Part shown: one piece after another, positions 17,484 through 26,213 of the stretch
Numbering within the stretch: position 1 is the first letter of the stretch
Layout: every line of letters starts with the position of its first letter
Assembly: GCA_036703985.1 (NCBI GenBank)
Contig: DATNQN010000070.1
Location: forward strand, 1 to 64,000
Reading direction: 5' to 3'
Origin: Leptolyngbyaceae cyanobacterium
GTDB lineage: Bacteria; Cyanobacteriota; Cyanobacteriia; Cyanobacteriales; Aerosakkonemataceae
DNA length: 64,000 nucleotides
The notes under the pieces: model-generated
Database searches by the model: none
What the model saw: the letters and a program-made list of their open reading frames with translations, nothing else
Told to the model about the DNA's origin: nothing
Program-made: the position numbers and the translations under genes

Positions 17484-17993
17484 TCATTCCACCAGATTAT
17501 TTGCCTGATAATCCCCTGACTTACCGCCAGTCTTACTCACCAAACGGATATCTTCAATTTGCATTGATTTTTCTAAAGCTTTCGCCATATCGTAAAGAGT
17601 CAGCGCCGCCACCGAAACAGCAGTTAGAGCTTCCATTTCCACCCCTGTTTCTGCCTTCGTCTTCACTTGAGCTTGAATTTCGTATCCCGGTAACTGAGGA
17701 TCGGGAATTATTTGTACTTCTACCTTTTGCAAAGGTAAGGGATGACACAAAGGGATTAATTGGGATGTCTGTTTGGCTGCCATTATACCAGCTAACCGGG
17801 CTGTCCCCAGCACATCCCCTTTTGGTGCGTTACCCGCTTGAATTGCCTCAAATGTTTCTAGGGACATCCGCACTTTCCCTGCTGCTACTGCCTGCCGAAC
17901 AGTTGCTTGTTTGCCCGAAACGTCCACCATGCGGGCTTCTCCGCTTTCATCCAAATGAGTCAAAGATTTATTTTCTGAAAAAGGTTGCATCAT
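17484..17993 (-). CDS. moaC: Cyclic pyranopterin monophosphate synthase MoaC
   Basis: Acts with MoaA in the first committed step of molybdenum cofactor biosynthesis, turning the GTP-derived cyclic intermediate into cPMP. The 169 residues contain the conserved blocks [38 protein letters not shown] followed by CHPLPL, the [20 protein letters not shown] helix and KTGGKSGD near the end. It is a soluble hexamer in known members. It is a single gene here, divergent from tRNA-Arg; other mo-genes are outside the window. Confidence 0.96.
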   Translation of the reverse strand: MMQPFSENKSLTHLDESGEARMVDVSGKQATVRQAVAAGKVRMSLETFEAIQAGNAPKGDVLGTARLAGIMAAKQTSQLIPLCHPLPLQKVEVQIIPDPQLPGYEIQAQVKTKAETGVEMEALTAVSVAALTLYDMAKALEKSMQIEDIRLVSKTGGKSGDYQANNLVE

Positions 17994-18033
17994 TCAAAAA
18001 ACCTGTGTTACTATTAGTTTCTGTGAACGCCAA

Positions 18034-18107
18034 GGGCATGTAGCTCAGTGGACTAGAGCACGTGGCTACGGACCACGGTGTCGGGGGTTCGAATCCCTCC
18101 TTGCCCG
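18034..18107 (+). tRNA. tRNA-Arg (ACG)
   Basis: A 74-base cloverleaf: acceptor GGGCATG / CTTGCCC (one T-T mismatch), D arm GCTC...GAGC, anticodon arm CGTGG-CTACGGA-CCACG with anticodon ACG, and T arm with TTCGAAT. CCA is not encoded. The A at the wobble position would be deaminated to inosine to read CGN codons. A bidirectional hairpin terminator follows. Confidence 0.97.
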
Positions 18108-18135
18108 TCTAAACAATTAAATACGAAAAGCAAAA

Positions 18136-18170
18136 AATAAAAAAGGGTTTTTACCCTTTTTTATTTTTTT
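18136..18170. terminator. Bidirectional hairpin terminator
   Basis: A 13-bp inverted repeat (AATAAAAAAGGGT / ACCCTTTTTTATT) with TTTT loop is followed by T-rich DNA on both strands. It lies between tRNA-Arg and the end of the convergent MFS gene and should stop both transcripts. Confidence 0.8.
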
Positions 18171-19440
18171 ATGTTGCTACGTGGCCTTTAGTCAGGGAGT
18201 ACAAATCCTTCTCTTTTCCTAAGGCGAATTTGAGAGAAGTGGAAAAATTTTTATTGCATAGGGTAATAAAAATAATCAATGCTAGGAAAGCCATTCCGGT
18301 ACTCAGAACAAAAATACCCCGATAGGTGATATATTCTGCTAGAGAGCCAAAAACTGGTGCTGCGATCGCAACTCCCAAATCAAAACCACTAATACAAATC
18401 GCGAAAATACGCCCTCTCTCTTGAGCAGAAGAGCGATCGGAAATCAGCGCGATCATCATCGGAAAGAAAGTACCCGATCCACCGCCCTCTAAAACGCCTG
18501 CTAACAAAAATATATTGGCGCTGGTAGCGTTAGACAGCATCAACATCGACAAACAATAAAAGAAAATACTAGCAGTAATAAATATTCCCCTGCCATAACG
18601 ATCGGAAGCACGACCGATAAACATCCGAAAACTGAAACTAGCAAACGCTGCTGCGGTATAAAACCAGCCAGGATTCAAGTTGACGTTTGCTTCTGTAATA
18701 TACAGAGGTACAAAAGTAGTTAAAGCACCAAAAGCAAAACCAAATAACAACAGGACTAAAGAAGGAATTAGCAAACTCGGACGGGCTAAAATTTGCCAAA
18801 ACGGTTGCATCGAAGATTGCGTTAACTTAACAAGTAAAGATTCAGTTTGTTGCTGATTTTCTGGCTGTTTTATTTCTTTAATATAGCTGATCCCTAATAA
18901 ACTAATAATTGCCAGCACGCACGCAAACACAAACGAACGCTGATAACTAGTCCCAGTTTGGATCAACGCTCCAATTGCTGGGCCAACAGCTACCCCAATC
19001 GGCGTTACCAAACTCATATAACCAATTATTTCACCACGCTGACGTAGAGGCGACAAATCTACTACTAAAGCGCTATAAGCCGTAGTGAAAGCAGCGATAC
19101 AAATGCCGTGAAAAGCGCGGACAGCGATTAGTAAAGGAATAGACGATCCGAACAAGTAGCCCAAAGGCGCGATCGCAGCCACAATAGTTCCTAACAATAG
19201 GACTATTTTTCGCCCCCGACGGTCTGCCATCTGCCCTAATTTAGGACGAAATAGCAACAATCCGATCGCAAAAGCACCCATCACTAAACCAACTTCCCAA
19301 TCCGTCGCCCCTAAATGCTTTAGATAAAGCGGTAAAATTGGCAGTAGAGAAGCCAAACCAGTCCAAAATACTAACCCAGATGTAAATAAAATTAGTAAAT
19401 TGCGGCGCTCAAATGGCTCCAAAGTCCAAAAAACTTTCAA
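18169..19440 (-). CDS. MFS transporter
   Basis: A 423-residue major facilitator protein with about 12 hydrophobic helices. Motif A is clear between helices 2 and 3 (RPKLGQMADRRGRKIV), and a second-half counterpart (GRASDRYGRGIF) follows helix 8. The family resembles drug or small-molecule exporters of the DHA1 type; substrate cannot be read from sequence. It begins with a cytoplasmic MKVFWTLEPFERRNLL. It ends inside the terminator shared with tRNA-Arg and stands alone. Confidence 0.9.
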   Translation of the reverse strand: MKVFWTLEPFERRNLLILFTSGLVFWTGLASLLPILPLYLKHLGATDWEVGLVMGAFAIGLLLFRPKLGQMADRRGRKIVLLLGTIVAAIAPLGYLFGSSIPLLIAVRAFHGICIAAFTTAYSALVVDLSPLRQRGEIIGYMSLVTPIGVAVGPAIGALIQTGTSYQRSFVFACVLAIISLLGISYIKEIKQPENQQQTESLLVKLTQSSMQPFWQILARPSLLIPSLVLLLFGFAFGALTTFVPLYITEANVNLNPGWFYTAAAFASFSFRMFIGRASDRYGRGIFITASIFFYCLSMLMLSNATSANIFLLAGVLEGGGSGTFFPMMIALISDRSSAQERGRIFAICISGFDLGVAIAAPVFGSLAEYITYRGIFVLSTGMAFLALIIFITLCNKNFSTSLKFALGKEKDLYSLTKGHVAT

Positions 19441-19655
19441 CTCTTTTGTCCTTTGTTATTGGTCATTTGTCATTTGTCATTAGTTGTTATATCTACTAAC
19501 CTAAAACGGAACAATAAACGATTGGAGAGGAAAGGGCGAAAACACTTAGTATATAAGCTTTTTCTTTTTCCCCTTTTGCGATCGCCAAAACGTCTCGTTG
19601 CCAAGTTAGTAGCCGTTGTTAGCCAATAACCGAAAACCAATGACAAACTTTACTC

Positions 19656-20678
19656 TTAACTATTTTTAACCATCGGCTCTACTACTTCCCTCACCCGATA
19701 GATTGGTCTTCCTTGAGATTCGTGATAAGTTCGCATCAATAATTCAGCTAATAACCCAAAGCTAAACAACTGGACGCCCGTGACCAACAAAACTACCGCC
19801 AAAATTAACAAAGGGCGATTGCCAATTACTTCTCCTAGCCCTAATTTCAAGAAGGTTAAATAAGCGCCTAAAAATAAACCTAATGCCATTGAACCTAAAC
19901 CTAATAGTCCGAAAACGTGCATTGGTTTAGTCAAAAACGTTTTCATAAACCAAATGGTTAACAAATCCATCAATACTCGAAATGTTCTTCCCAAACCGTA
20001 TTTGCTGCGTCCGTAACGGCGGGGATGATGATGTACCGGCATTTCCGTAATTCTAGCCCCTTCAATATAAGCTAAAGCAGGCAGAAACCGATGTAATTCG
20101 CCGTAGAGATTCATATCTGCCACTAGTTCGGTGCGGTAGGCTTTCAGAGAACAGCCATAGTCATGAAGTTGGACGCCAGTTACCACTCCGATCAGCCAGT
20201 TAGCTATTTTAGAAGGAAGCAAGCGAGTAAGAGCAGCATCCTTTCGATCCTTGCGCCAGCCGCTCACCAAATCGTAGCCTTCTTCCAATTTAGCTAACAG
20301 ACGGGGAATATCAGCCGGATCGTTTTGCAAGTCCGCATCCAAAGTAATAATTGCCCTGCCTCGTGCATAATTAAAGCCAGCGGACATCGCAGCCGTTTGG
20401 CCGTAATTGCGTCGTAACAGCACTGCTTTTAAGTCATTGCGGATGGTAGCCTGTTGTTTGAGGAGTTGGGCTGACCCGTCTTTCGATCCATCATCTACGC
20501 AAATAATTTCGTAGGATAATTGACTTGTGGTAAGAGTAGATGCGATCGCCTCGATTAAATGAGGTAAACTCTCCACTTCCTCGTATATCGGTACAACTAC
20601 CGATACATCTAGTAATCCTTCGTTAGCAAGTCTATGCTGCCGCGCTGCTGTTGTGACAGAAAATAAGGAAGTGTTCAT
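19656..20678 (-). CDS. Membrane-anchored family 2 glycosyltransferase
   Basis: A DPM/ArnC/GtrB-type polyprenyl-phosphate glycosyltransferase. The GT-A domain shows VSVVVPIYEE, the nucleotide-binding CVDDGSKDGS, LRRNYGQTAAMSAGF, the metal-binding TLDADLQNDP and the DYGCSLKAYR block. Two C-terminal membrane helices (about residues 250-275 and 290-315) anchor it in the inner membrane. It likely loads a sugar onto a polyprenyl phosphate for use by periplasmic glycosyltransferases such as the GT39-type protein at 30080-32701, though that pairing is my inference. Length is 340 residues, typical of the family. Confidence 0.9.
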   Translation of the reverse strand: MNTSLFSVTTAARQHRLANEGLLDVSVVVPIYEEVESLPHLIEAIASTLTTSQLSYEIICVDDGSKDGSAQLLKQQATIRNDLKAVLLRRNYGQTAAMSAGFNYARGRAIITLDADLQNDPADIPRLLAKLEEGYDLVSGWRKDRKDAALTRLLPSKIANWLIGVVTGVQLHDYGCSLKAYRTELVADMNLYGELHRFLPALAYIEGARITEMPVHHHPRRYGRSKYGLGRTFRVLMDLLTIWFMKTFLTKPMHVFGLLGLGSMALGLFLGAYLTFLKLGLGEVIGNRPLLILAVVLLVTGVQLFSFGLLAELLMRTYHESQGRPIYRVREVVEPMVKNS

Positions 20679-20793
20679 ATTTTAGTTAGCCAGGTTACCT
20701 CACACCAACGAGGTAGTTATAGCACGCAAAAATGTATCTTAGGTATTTATTCGCCAATAATGCCTATTTAATTAGCTCACCTCTTGCCGCACA

Positions 20794-20838
20794 GGAGGTA
20801 GAACCTCCCGAATCTCATTACCAGGTTGAACCTGGTAA
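20794..20838. repeat. Two adjacent hairpins (GGAGGTAGAACCTCC, TTACCAGGTTGAACCTGGTAA)
   Basis: Two inverted repeats stand side by side in the 268-base gap between the GT2 gene start and the NlpC/P60 gene end. The TTACCAGGTT...AACCTGGTAA hairpin is of a type scattered in cyanobacterial genomes. Downstream, 20888-20957 holds tandem ATTCTGA-like units. Confidence 0.55.
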
Positions 20839-20887
20839 CGAAAGATTTAGGCTTGAGTTTCTTGAACTCCAAATTAAACTTTCATGG

Positions 20888-20957
20888 ATTCTGAATTCTG
20901 ACTCCTGAATTCTCTTTCATAAATTCTGAATTCTGAATTCTGACTCCTAAATTCTGC
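20888..20957. repeat. Degenerate ATTCTGA heptamer array
   Basis: Repeated GAATTCTGA/ACTCCTGAATTCT units run up to and slightly into the 3' end of the NlpC/P60 gene. The C-terminal residues of that gene are therefore partly repeat-derived. Confidence 0.6.
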
Positions 20958-21627
20958 TTCCATAACTTGCCACTACTCGCCCAGCGCACCGTAACTGTCG
21001 ATAATAAGACTGGGTAACTGCATCTCCTTGTTCCGAGAGCGGATCGATCGCAATTCCATTCCTACCCATTTCTTTGCCCGAACTGTGGATGTAACAGCCA
21101 TTTCCCAGGTATAGTGCAACGTGAGTAGCTTTTTCTTTCGCGCCAAAAAAGATTAAATCCCCCGGTTGTAATTGTTCGATCGCGATTCTTTGCGTAAAAG
21201 CTTCTTGCTGATAAGCATCTCTCGGTATCCAAATTCCAGATGCCGCAAATGCCGCTTGCATCAGTCCGGAACAATCGTAATTTGGCCCAACCGTACCCCC
21301 CCAGAGATAATAATTAGGCTGTTTCATCGCATTCTGGGTAAAAGCGATCGCATCAGGTAACCGTTGTTGAATTTCTAGATGAGAAACTGCGATCGCTTGA
21401 TATGGACTAGCAGCTTTTTCCAGGTATTTCACATCTTCTGGCAACAACCAACCAGGATAATCATCCTCACACAGACACACCTCAACAGATGTATCCTGGA
21501 TAAACGATACTACTCTGAGATGGCGTCCTAGATGAGCCTGAGTAGCCAACCGGGTGCAGCTAGGAGAATCATAGATGTTCAGGTCAGTCCGGCATCGATA
21601 CTCAATAGATTTGGATAAATCGTTCAT
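20947..21627 (-). CDS. SH3b-NlpC/P60 peptidoglycan endopeptidase
   Basis: A 226-residue cell-wall peptidase. An N-terminal bacterial SH3-like domain (RCRTDLNIYDSP to GWLLPEDV) precedes an NlpC/P60 catalytic domain with the nucleophile Cys in NYDCSGLMQAAF, catalytic His in THVALYLGNG and the third polar His in CYIHSSG. This layout matches cyanobacterial gamma-D-glutamyl-L-diamino acid endopeptidases that cleave murein tetrapeptide-type stems. No signal peptide is seen, so it may act on recycled muropeptides in the cytoplasm. It is divergent from a beta-lactamase-like protein, giving a small murein-related pair. Confidence 0.9.
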   Translation of the reverse strand: MNDLSKSIEYRCRTDLNIYDSPSCTRLATQAHLGRHLRVVSFIQDTSVEVCLCEDDYPGWLLPEDVKYLEKAASPYQAIAVSHLEIQQRLPDAIAFTQNAMKQPNYYLWGGTVGPNYDCSGLMQAAFAASGIWIPRDAYQQEAFTQRIAIEQLQPGDLIFFGAKEKATHVALYLGNGCYIHSSGKEMGRNGIAIDPLSEQGDAVTQSYYRQLRCAGRVVASYGSRI

Positions 21628-21682
21628 GGTTCGCAGTTAATAGTAGCCTATCGCTATCAAGACAGGGTAAACAAAATCTATC

Positions 21683-21713
21683 AATCAACAATCTAAAATC
21701 TAAAATCTAAAAT
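21683..21713. repeat. Heptanucleotide tandem repeat (AATCTAA)n
   Basis: About three to four AATCTAA units end four bases before the start codon of the serine hydrolase gene, so no normal Shine-Dalgarno is present there. Confidence 0.75.
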
Positions 21714-21716
21714 CGA

Positions 21717-22667
21717 ATGACCTTTTTCCGGAAAGACGAACAACTAGAAGACCTTGGCAATCAGATCCTCTGTGCAACTTGGGAGCAATTTCCCCATCTC
21801 ACCCGCAACCAAATTGCCCTTACCTGGATTGTCTACGATCCGCCTGTTTTTGTGAATACTGGGGGAGCTCTCAGTCCACAAGCTTTCTGGAATCACGAAG
21901 TGCGGGGCTTTAGCTATCGAGGTGGCGATCGCATTTACCCAGCTAGCACAATCAAACTATTTTACTTGGTAGCAGTATTCGAGTGGCTGGAGAAAGGCAT
22001 GATCCAGACATCAGCTGAATTGGAAAGAGCCATTCGGGATATGATCGTCGATTCGAGTAACGATGCTACCAGTTTAGTTGTAGACGTTTTAACCGGTACT
22101 ACTAGCGGGCCGGAACTCTCTCACGGGCCTTTTCAGACTTGGCAATTACAGCGTAACATCGTTAACCGCTACTTCCATTCTCTCGGTTGGGCAGAATTAG
22201 AGTCAATCAACGTCAATCAAAAAACTTGGTGTGACGGGCCATACGGACGGGAACGGATTTTTGTGGGAGAATCCAAAGAAAATCGCAATATGTTGACGAC
22301 TAATGCCACTTCCCGTCTGCTACACAGCATTATTGGAGGTGTGGCGGTATCTCCTAAAGCGTCGCAAACCATGATGGATTTGATGAAACGTAGCTTGGAG
22401 CGATCGAATTTAGATGTCGATGAAGAAAACCAAGTCATCGGTTTTTTGGGTGGTGGCTTACCCGGTAATGCTCAATTATGGTCGAAAGCCGGTTGGACTA
22501 GCCAAGTTCGCCACGATGCCGCATACATAGAAATACCGGGTAAACTCCCCTACTTGTTGGTGGTATTTACGGAAGGAAAATCATACAGTAAAAACAAAGC
22601 GCTGTTGCCCTTTATTTCTCACCAAGTTGCTACTGCGATCGGCACTCTCGGATCGAGGGAGTCTTGA
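21717..22667 (+). CDS. Class A beta-lactamase-like serine hydrolase
   Basis: A 316-residue protein of the penicillin-binding/beta-lactamase superfamily. The SxxK motif is PASTIKLF, the SDN-like element is DSSNDAT, and the KTG position reads SKAGWTS, a variant. No signal peptide or lipobox is evident at MTFFRKDEQ, so a cytoplasmic location or a misjudged start must be considered. The family includes beta-lactamase-related peptidases and esterases; antibiotic hydrolysis should not be assumed. The start codon lies directly after an AATCTAA array. It is divergent from the NlpC/P60 gene. Confidence 0.82.
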   Translation: MTFFRKDEQLEDLGNQILCATWEQFPHLTRNQIALTWIVYDPPVFVNTGGALSPQAFWNHEVRGFSYRGGDRIYPASTIKLFYLVAVFEWLEKGMIQTSAELERAIRDMIVDSSNDATSLVVDVLTGTTSGPELSHGPFQTWQLQRNIVNRYFHSLGWAELESINVNQKTWCDGPYGRERIFVGESKENRNMLTTNATSRLLHSIIGGVAVSPKASQTMMDLMKRSLERSNLDVDEENQVIGFLGGGLPGNAQLWSKAGWTSQVRHDAAYIEIPGKLPYLLVVFTEGKSYSKNKALLPFISHQVATAIGTLGSRES

Positions 22668-22849
22668 GCTAGCTGAAGTTGTCAAAGCAGGTAAAATTTA
22701 TTAGCTTTGCAGAGCAACTTCCAGTAAATTTTATGCCAAAGTAGGTAGCCAAATTTATCTACATCGCCTAAATTGGCGATACTAGGACTAAACTGATATA
22801 AAATTTCGCTGGCATTAAATCTTGCCTTTAGGATCTTCGAGGAGTGAAT

Positions 22850-23731
22850 GTGAATACAAATTCTTTACAGCGTACTGCCTTCCTGTTGAGCTTTGCAGCT
22901 TGTGCGGCTTTAACCAGCAGTTTGTCTGCTCGCGCTCAAACAACTAATACCGGGATCGATGCTGGTATTACCAGTGGCAATGAATTCTCTGTTACGCGAT
23001 CGACTTTACCTACTACCACCACTACCGATTCCTTTTCTAACTTACCTGCTAGCCAAACTCAACTGGCACAAGTAGGTTCCACCAATACAACGGCTGAACT
23101 TTCAGTAGAAGAAGATAGCTCTTTAGCTTCTGAGTTATCCGAACCATCGACTACCACTTCTAAGCGAGAAGCCAAAAATCAACCAGTTCCCGGTACATCG
23201 GAAACCTCAGCCTCCGCGCTTTTAAATCGCCCTGCTGCTTCTGGAAACCGAGCCAATTCAAGATCTGGTCAAGGGCAAGAAGTAGCGCAAGAATTAGAAT
23301 TGGGTCGGCGGACTCGCTCTGGCTCGAGCTACGTAGGGGTAGGTGGTTCGATCGGTTTAACAGGTGATTCTGGTTTGGGCGATAGTGGCTTTACCGTATT
23401 TAGCAAAATCGGTATCACGAATAGCTTTTCTTTACGCCCCGCAGTCGTTATTTCCGGTGACACCGATTTTATCATTCCAGTCACTTATGATTTTGCGTTC
23501 CAGGCAGAACCTTTTGAAAGAATAAATTTCGCACCTTACGTGGGCGCTGGAGTAATTATTTCCACTGAAAGCGACCAAAATATCGGTTTGGCGCTAACTG
23601 GTGGCGTTGATTTGCCAATTAGCGAACGTTTTACCGCCACTGGTAGCGTAACCGCCGGATTTCTAGATGATGTCAATCTGGGAATTACGATCGGTGTTGG
23701 TTATAACTTCGGTGCTGGATTCAGATTTTGA
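22850..23731 (+). CDS. Secreted beta-barrel outer-membrane protein
   Basis: A 293-residue exported protein with a clear signal peptide (TAFLLSFAACAALTSSLSARAQ), a Ser/Thr-rich linker (about residues 30-140) and a C-terminal domain of amphipathic strands ending in YNFGAGFRF, with the terminal Phe typical of outer-membrane barrels. Strand pattern and SYVGVGGSIGLTG, YVGAGVIIS, ATGSVTAGFLDD suggest a small 8-strand barrel. I chose the GTG at 22850 because GAGGAG at 22839-22844 is five bases upstream; the GTG at 22844 overlaps it. Function unknown. A hairpin terminator follows. Confidence 0.75.
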   Translation: MNTNSLQRTAFLLSFAACAALTSSLSARAQTTNTGIDAGITSGNEFSVTRSTLPTTTTTDSFSNLPASQTQLAQVGSTNTTAELSVEEDSSLASELSEPSTTTSKREAKNQPVPGTSETSASALLNRPAASGNRANSRSGQGQEVAQELELGRRTRSGSSYVGVGGSIGLTGDSGLGDSGFTVFSKIGITNSFSLRPAVVISGDTDFIIPVTYDFAFQAEPFERINFAPYVGAGVIISTESDQNIGLALTGGVDLPISERFTATGSVTAGFLDDVNLGITIGVGYNFGAGFRF

Positions 23732-23787
23732 TTAAAACGAATCTTCCAAATCGGTAGATAACCCCCAAATTCCACACTAAGAATTGA

Positions 23788-23823
23788 AAAAGGGACGTTA
23801 CACAAATACGTAACGTCCCTTTG
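23788..23823 (+). terminator. Rho-independent-type hairpin
   Basis: AAAGGGACGTTAC pairs with GTAACGTCCCTTT around an ACAAATAC loop, 57 bases after the barrel protein gene and between convergent genes. The stem is 13 bp with a weak T-run, so a bidirectional role is plausible. Confidence 0.7.
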
Positions 23824-23921
23824 ATTATTTATCGGCGTTATACCAAATCCGGGTATACTACCCCCTTTTTCAGCCGCGATTTTACTCCTGTTCCTATTAT
23901 GCCTTTTCCCCTTTCCCCAAA

Positions 23922-25313
23922 TTAATTATTGCTAGTGGGAGTAACTGGATTTGTCGCAGTAGTAGTAGGACTCACCGTACCGGTCACAACTAATTTACCG
24001 TCATCTTTGACTGCCCAGATATCGTAAGCGCCAACCACATCCCCATATCCATCAATATCTACGTTACCGCTAGCTCCTTGATAGTTAATATCTTTGCCTT
24101 GACGCAATAAATCTAAAGCTTGGCAAACATCGCTGACTTCTTCTCCAGGCCCATTGGCTACTTCCCGCAATTTGCTTTGGATACCTTCACCAGTATTGGT
24201 TTTAGCTGCTTGCGCCGCCAGCATTAATAAAGCAGCCGCATCCCAAGAATGAGGAACGAAAGCATCTACTTCTCTGCCTTTTTTCTCTTTCCAAAGTGCG
24301 GCTAGTTCTTTGAGCGCGTTGCCATTGGCACCCGGCACCGTACCTATAGCATTAGCAAGGATATATTTACCTTCGCTGTTTTTTCCTACTTGTGCGGGAA
24401 ATTGGGGAGAGTAAGCTCCATCGGTCAACATGACGGTGATGCCTTTGCTGAGTCCTTGTTCGTAGGCAGATTTAAGTACTAAACTACCTGTTTCGTCTCC
24501 GTAGAGAATGGCAGCTACGGCATCTGGTTTACCGGCAAAAGCAGCAGCCGCTTCCGAGTTAAATGTAGTTCCTTTCGGATCGTAGCGAACTGGCTTATCT
24601 TCGTTGATGACAGTTCCGCCTAACTGTTTGAAAGCTTTGACAAATTCTTTTTCAAAACCAACGCCGTAATCGTTATTAATAACTATGGTGGAAACTCGTT
24701 TAAAACCTTTATCAAAGGCTAATTTAGCCAAGGCAGGAGCTTGGTAAACATCTGAAGGGGCTGTTCGCGCCCAATATCCTTGAAAATCGCCTTTTTTCGC
24801 TCTTTCGGTAAATACTGGACTGGTACTGCCGGGAGAAATTAATACTACTTTATTGCGTGCGGCAATATCTACTGCTGCGCTAGAGACACTACTGGCAAAG
24901 GAACCAACGACGCCGGCTACTTTGTCTACTTCTGTTAGTTTGGTCATCGCAGCAGCGCCAGCTTTGGGGTCTGTTTGGTCGTCTTCGTAAATCAGCGTAA
25001 CTGGTTGTCCGTTCACGCCACCGCACTGGTTGACTTTTTCTACGACTAGTGGAATTGCTTGTAGCATGGGTTGTCCGATGGAGGACAAGTCACCGGTGGA
25101 CGGTAACAAGGAACCTATTTTTAATCCTTGACCGTTGGTATTTGGGTTAGCCGCACCTGTATTGTTCGGGTTGGCGGTAGGGTTAACCGTACCCGGATTG
25201 TTATTGTTAGTATTTTGACAAGCGGCGGTGAGAATACCAGTAGCAAAAGTGATGGATGCTAGGACGATCGCTAATTTGGGGTTGAGATTTGTCCCTCTTG
25301 CCAGTCTGCTCAT
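23922..25313 (-). CDS. LivK-like ABC transporter substrate-binding lipoprotein
   Basis: A 463-residue periplasmic binding protein of the branched-chain amino acid/amide type (Peripla_BP_6). The N-terminus is a lipoprotein signal with lipobox LTAAC (about residue 32), then an Asn/Pro-rich linker. The binding fold starts at LKIGSLLPSTGDLSSIGQP, with VTLIYEDDQTDP and VVGSFASSVSSA around the ligand site. C-terminal NVDIDGYGDVVGAYDIWAV is also typical. The C-terminus is Thr/Pro-rich. No permease or ATPase genes adjoin it, so partners must lie elsewhere. Ligand could be amino acids or amides. Confidence 0.9.
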   Translation of the reverse strand: MSRLARGTNLNPKLAIVLASITFATGILTAACQNTNNNNPGTVNPTANPNNTGAANPNTNGQGLKIGSLLPSTGDLSSIGQPMLQAIPLVVEKVNQCGGVNGQPVTLIYEDDQTDPKAGAAAMTKLTEVDKVAGVVGSFASSVSSAAVDIAARNKVVLISPGSTSPVFTERAKKGDFQGYWARTAPSDVYQAPALAKLAFDKGFKRVSTIVINNDYGVGFEKEFVKAFKQLGGTVINEDKPVRYDPKGTTFNSEAAAAFAGKPDAVAAILYGDETGSLVLKSAYEQGLSKGITVMLTDGAYSPQFPAQVGKNSEGKYILANAIGTVPGANGNALKELAALWKEKKGREVDAFVPHSWDAAALLMLAAQAAKTNTGEGIQSKLREVANGPGEEVSDVCQALDLLRQGKDINYQGASGNVDIDGYGDVVGAYDIWAVKDDGKLVVTGTVSPTTTATNPVTPTSNN

Positions 25314-25551
25314 TTTTAGTATTTAACTCTCAAAGTATTCACAACAAAGAACTGCATCAAATCATACTCTTGTTTTACCGGAGTAGGTTTTCACATCGGG
25401 AAATTCCTTTTTACCCAACTAAGGGCTAGGGAAGAAAGAAATTTAATTGCTTTCTGCTTGATTTGGACGATCTCTATTTTCCCTGCAAACCCTCCAAACC
25501 GAGTTTCTGGAGTACGTCATTCGCCGGAAAAGTGCTGGATGAGAAATCTGC

Positions 25552-25589
25552 AAAAAATAGAGACGTTGCGTGCAACGTCTCTATTTTTT
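25552..25589 (-). terminator. Long palindrome ending the tRNA-Ser transcript
   Basis: An 18-bp perfect inverted repeat with a 2-base loop (core GAGACGTTGC / GCAACGTCTC) flanked by A6/T6 on the arms lies ten bases past the tRNA-Ser 3' end. The GAGACGTTGC...GCAACGTCTC sequence is a commonly dispersed cyanobacterial palindrome, here well placed as a terminator. Confidence 0.8.
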
Positions 25590-25599
25590 GATTTTAAAC

Positions 25600-25690
25600 G
25601 GAGAAGGAGGGATTCGAACCCTCGGTACGGTCTTACGATTCGTACAACGGATTAGCAATCCGCCGCTTTCGACCACTCAGCCACCTCTCC
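25600..25690 (-). tRNA. tRNA-Ser (GCU)
   Basis: A 91-base class II tRNA: acceptor GGAGAGG / CCTTCTCC, D arm with GCTGAGTGGTCGAAAGC, anticodon loop TTGCTAA (anticodon GCT), a long variable arm (TACGAATCGTAAGACCGTA) and T arm GAGGGTTCGAATCCCTC. CCA is not encoded. It reads AGU/AGC serine codons. Confidence 0.97.
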
Positions 25691-26213
25691 TTGGTGACAG
25701 AAACTTATGTTAGCACAGCCTCAGTGAATCAGACAATAGCCTACCTAAATTTTTTGGTAACTTTTCTGCTGGGGCTGAACGCTGGGGCGAAGTATCCAGC
25801 GATCGATCGTGGGCTAGTCGTTAGGCTTTTGGCACTTATCTAACTTAATTGATGTGTTTAAATCAAAAAGATTGGATTTGCGATCGAAAAATCAATTTTG
25901 CTAGTTGCCATAACGCCAGTAAGTAATAGTCGTTACATCTAACTCAAAACCATAATCTTGGCATAAGTTTTGACTATTTTTCTACTACCTATCGGAAGGA
26001 GGTACTGCAAATGAACCAAAAAGACATAGTTAATTCTCAAGTATTAAGGTAGGGAAATTTCATAAATCAGCCTAGTTGAAGATGCGATCCGAGAATTTCA
26101 ATTTTATCTTTATGGATAAAAGCTATTGAAGATTCTTGGGCTAACAAAGAAGATAAATTCATCTATTTTCGTGTCGCCCTTTAGGTTTTTACATACTTAC
26201 ACCAACTAAAGCT
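25691..26213. other. 523-base intergenic region with one short ORF
   Basis: Apart from the 13-codon ORF at 26011-26052, annotated separately, this stretch shows HIP1-like GATCGATC sites and AT-rich DNA. I see no other gene, tRNA or long inverted repeat. It must hold promoters for tRNA-Ser (leftward) and the GT4 gene (rightward). Confidence 0.55.
26011..26052 (+). CDS. 13-codon ORF with consensus ribosome site
   Basis: ATG AAC CAA AAA GAC ... TAG encodes MNQKDIVNSQVLR. The complete Shine-Dalgarno AAGGAGGT (25996-26003) is seven bases upstream, stronger than for most genes in the window. It could be a leader peptide 160 bases ahead of the GT4 gene or the surviving 5' end of a gene cut off by a nonsense change. 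No homology can be claimed. Confidence 0.35.
   Translation: MNQKDIVNSQVLR

Noticed and set aside
17501-18043. 180-codon rightward ORF opposite moaC
   Set aside because: It is antisense to a clearly recognised moaC and runs into tRNA-Arg; a shadow frame.
25458-25655. Rightward 65-codon ORF
   Set aside because: It runs through a perfect palindrome and into the antisense of tRNA-Ser, so it is not a gene.
25900-26213. Possible glutamine (downstream-peptide) riboswitch ahead of the 13-codon ORF
   Set aside because: The conserved GGACGGAAGTAGG-type core is not present; resemblance is limited to a short ORF downstream.
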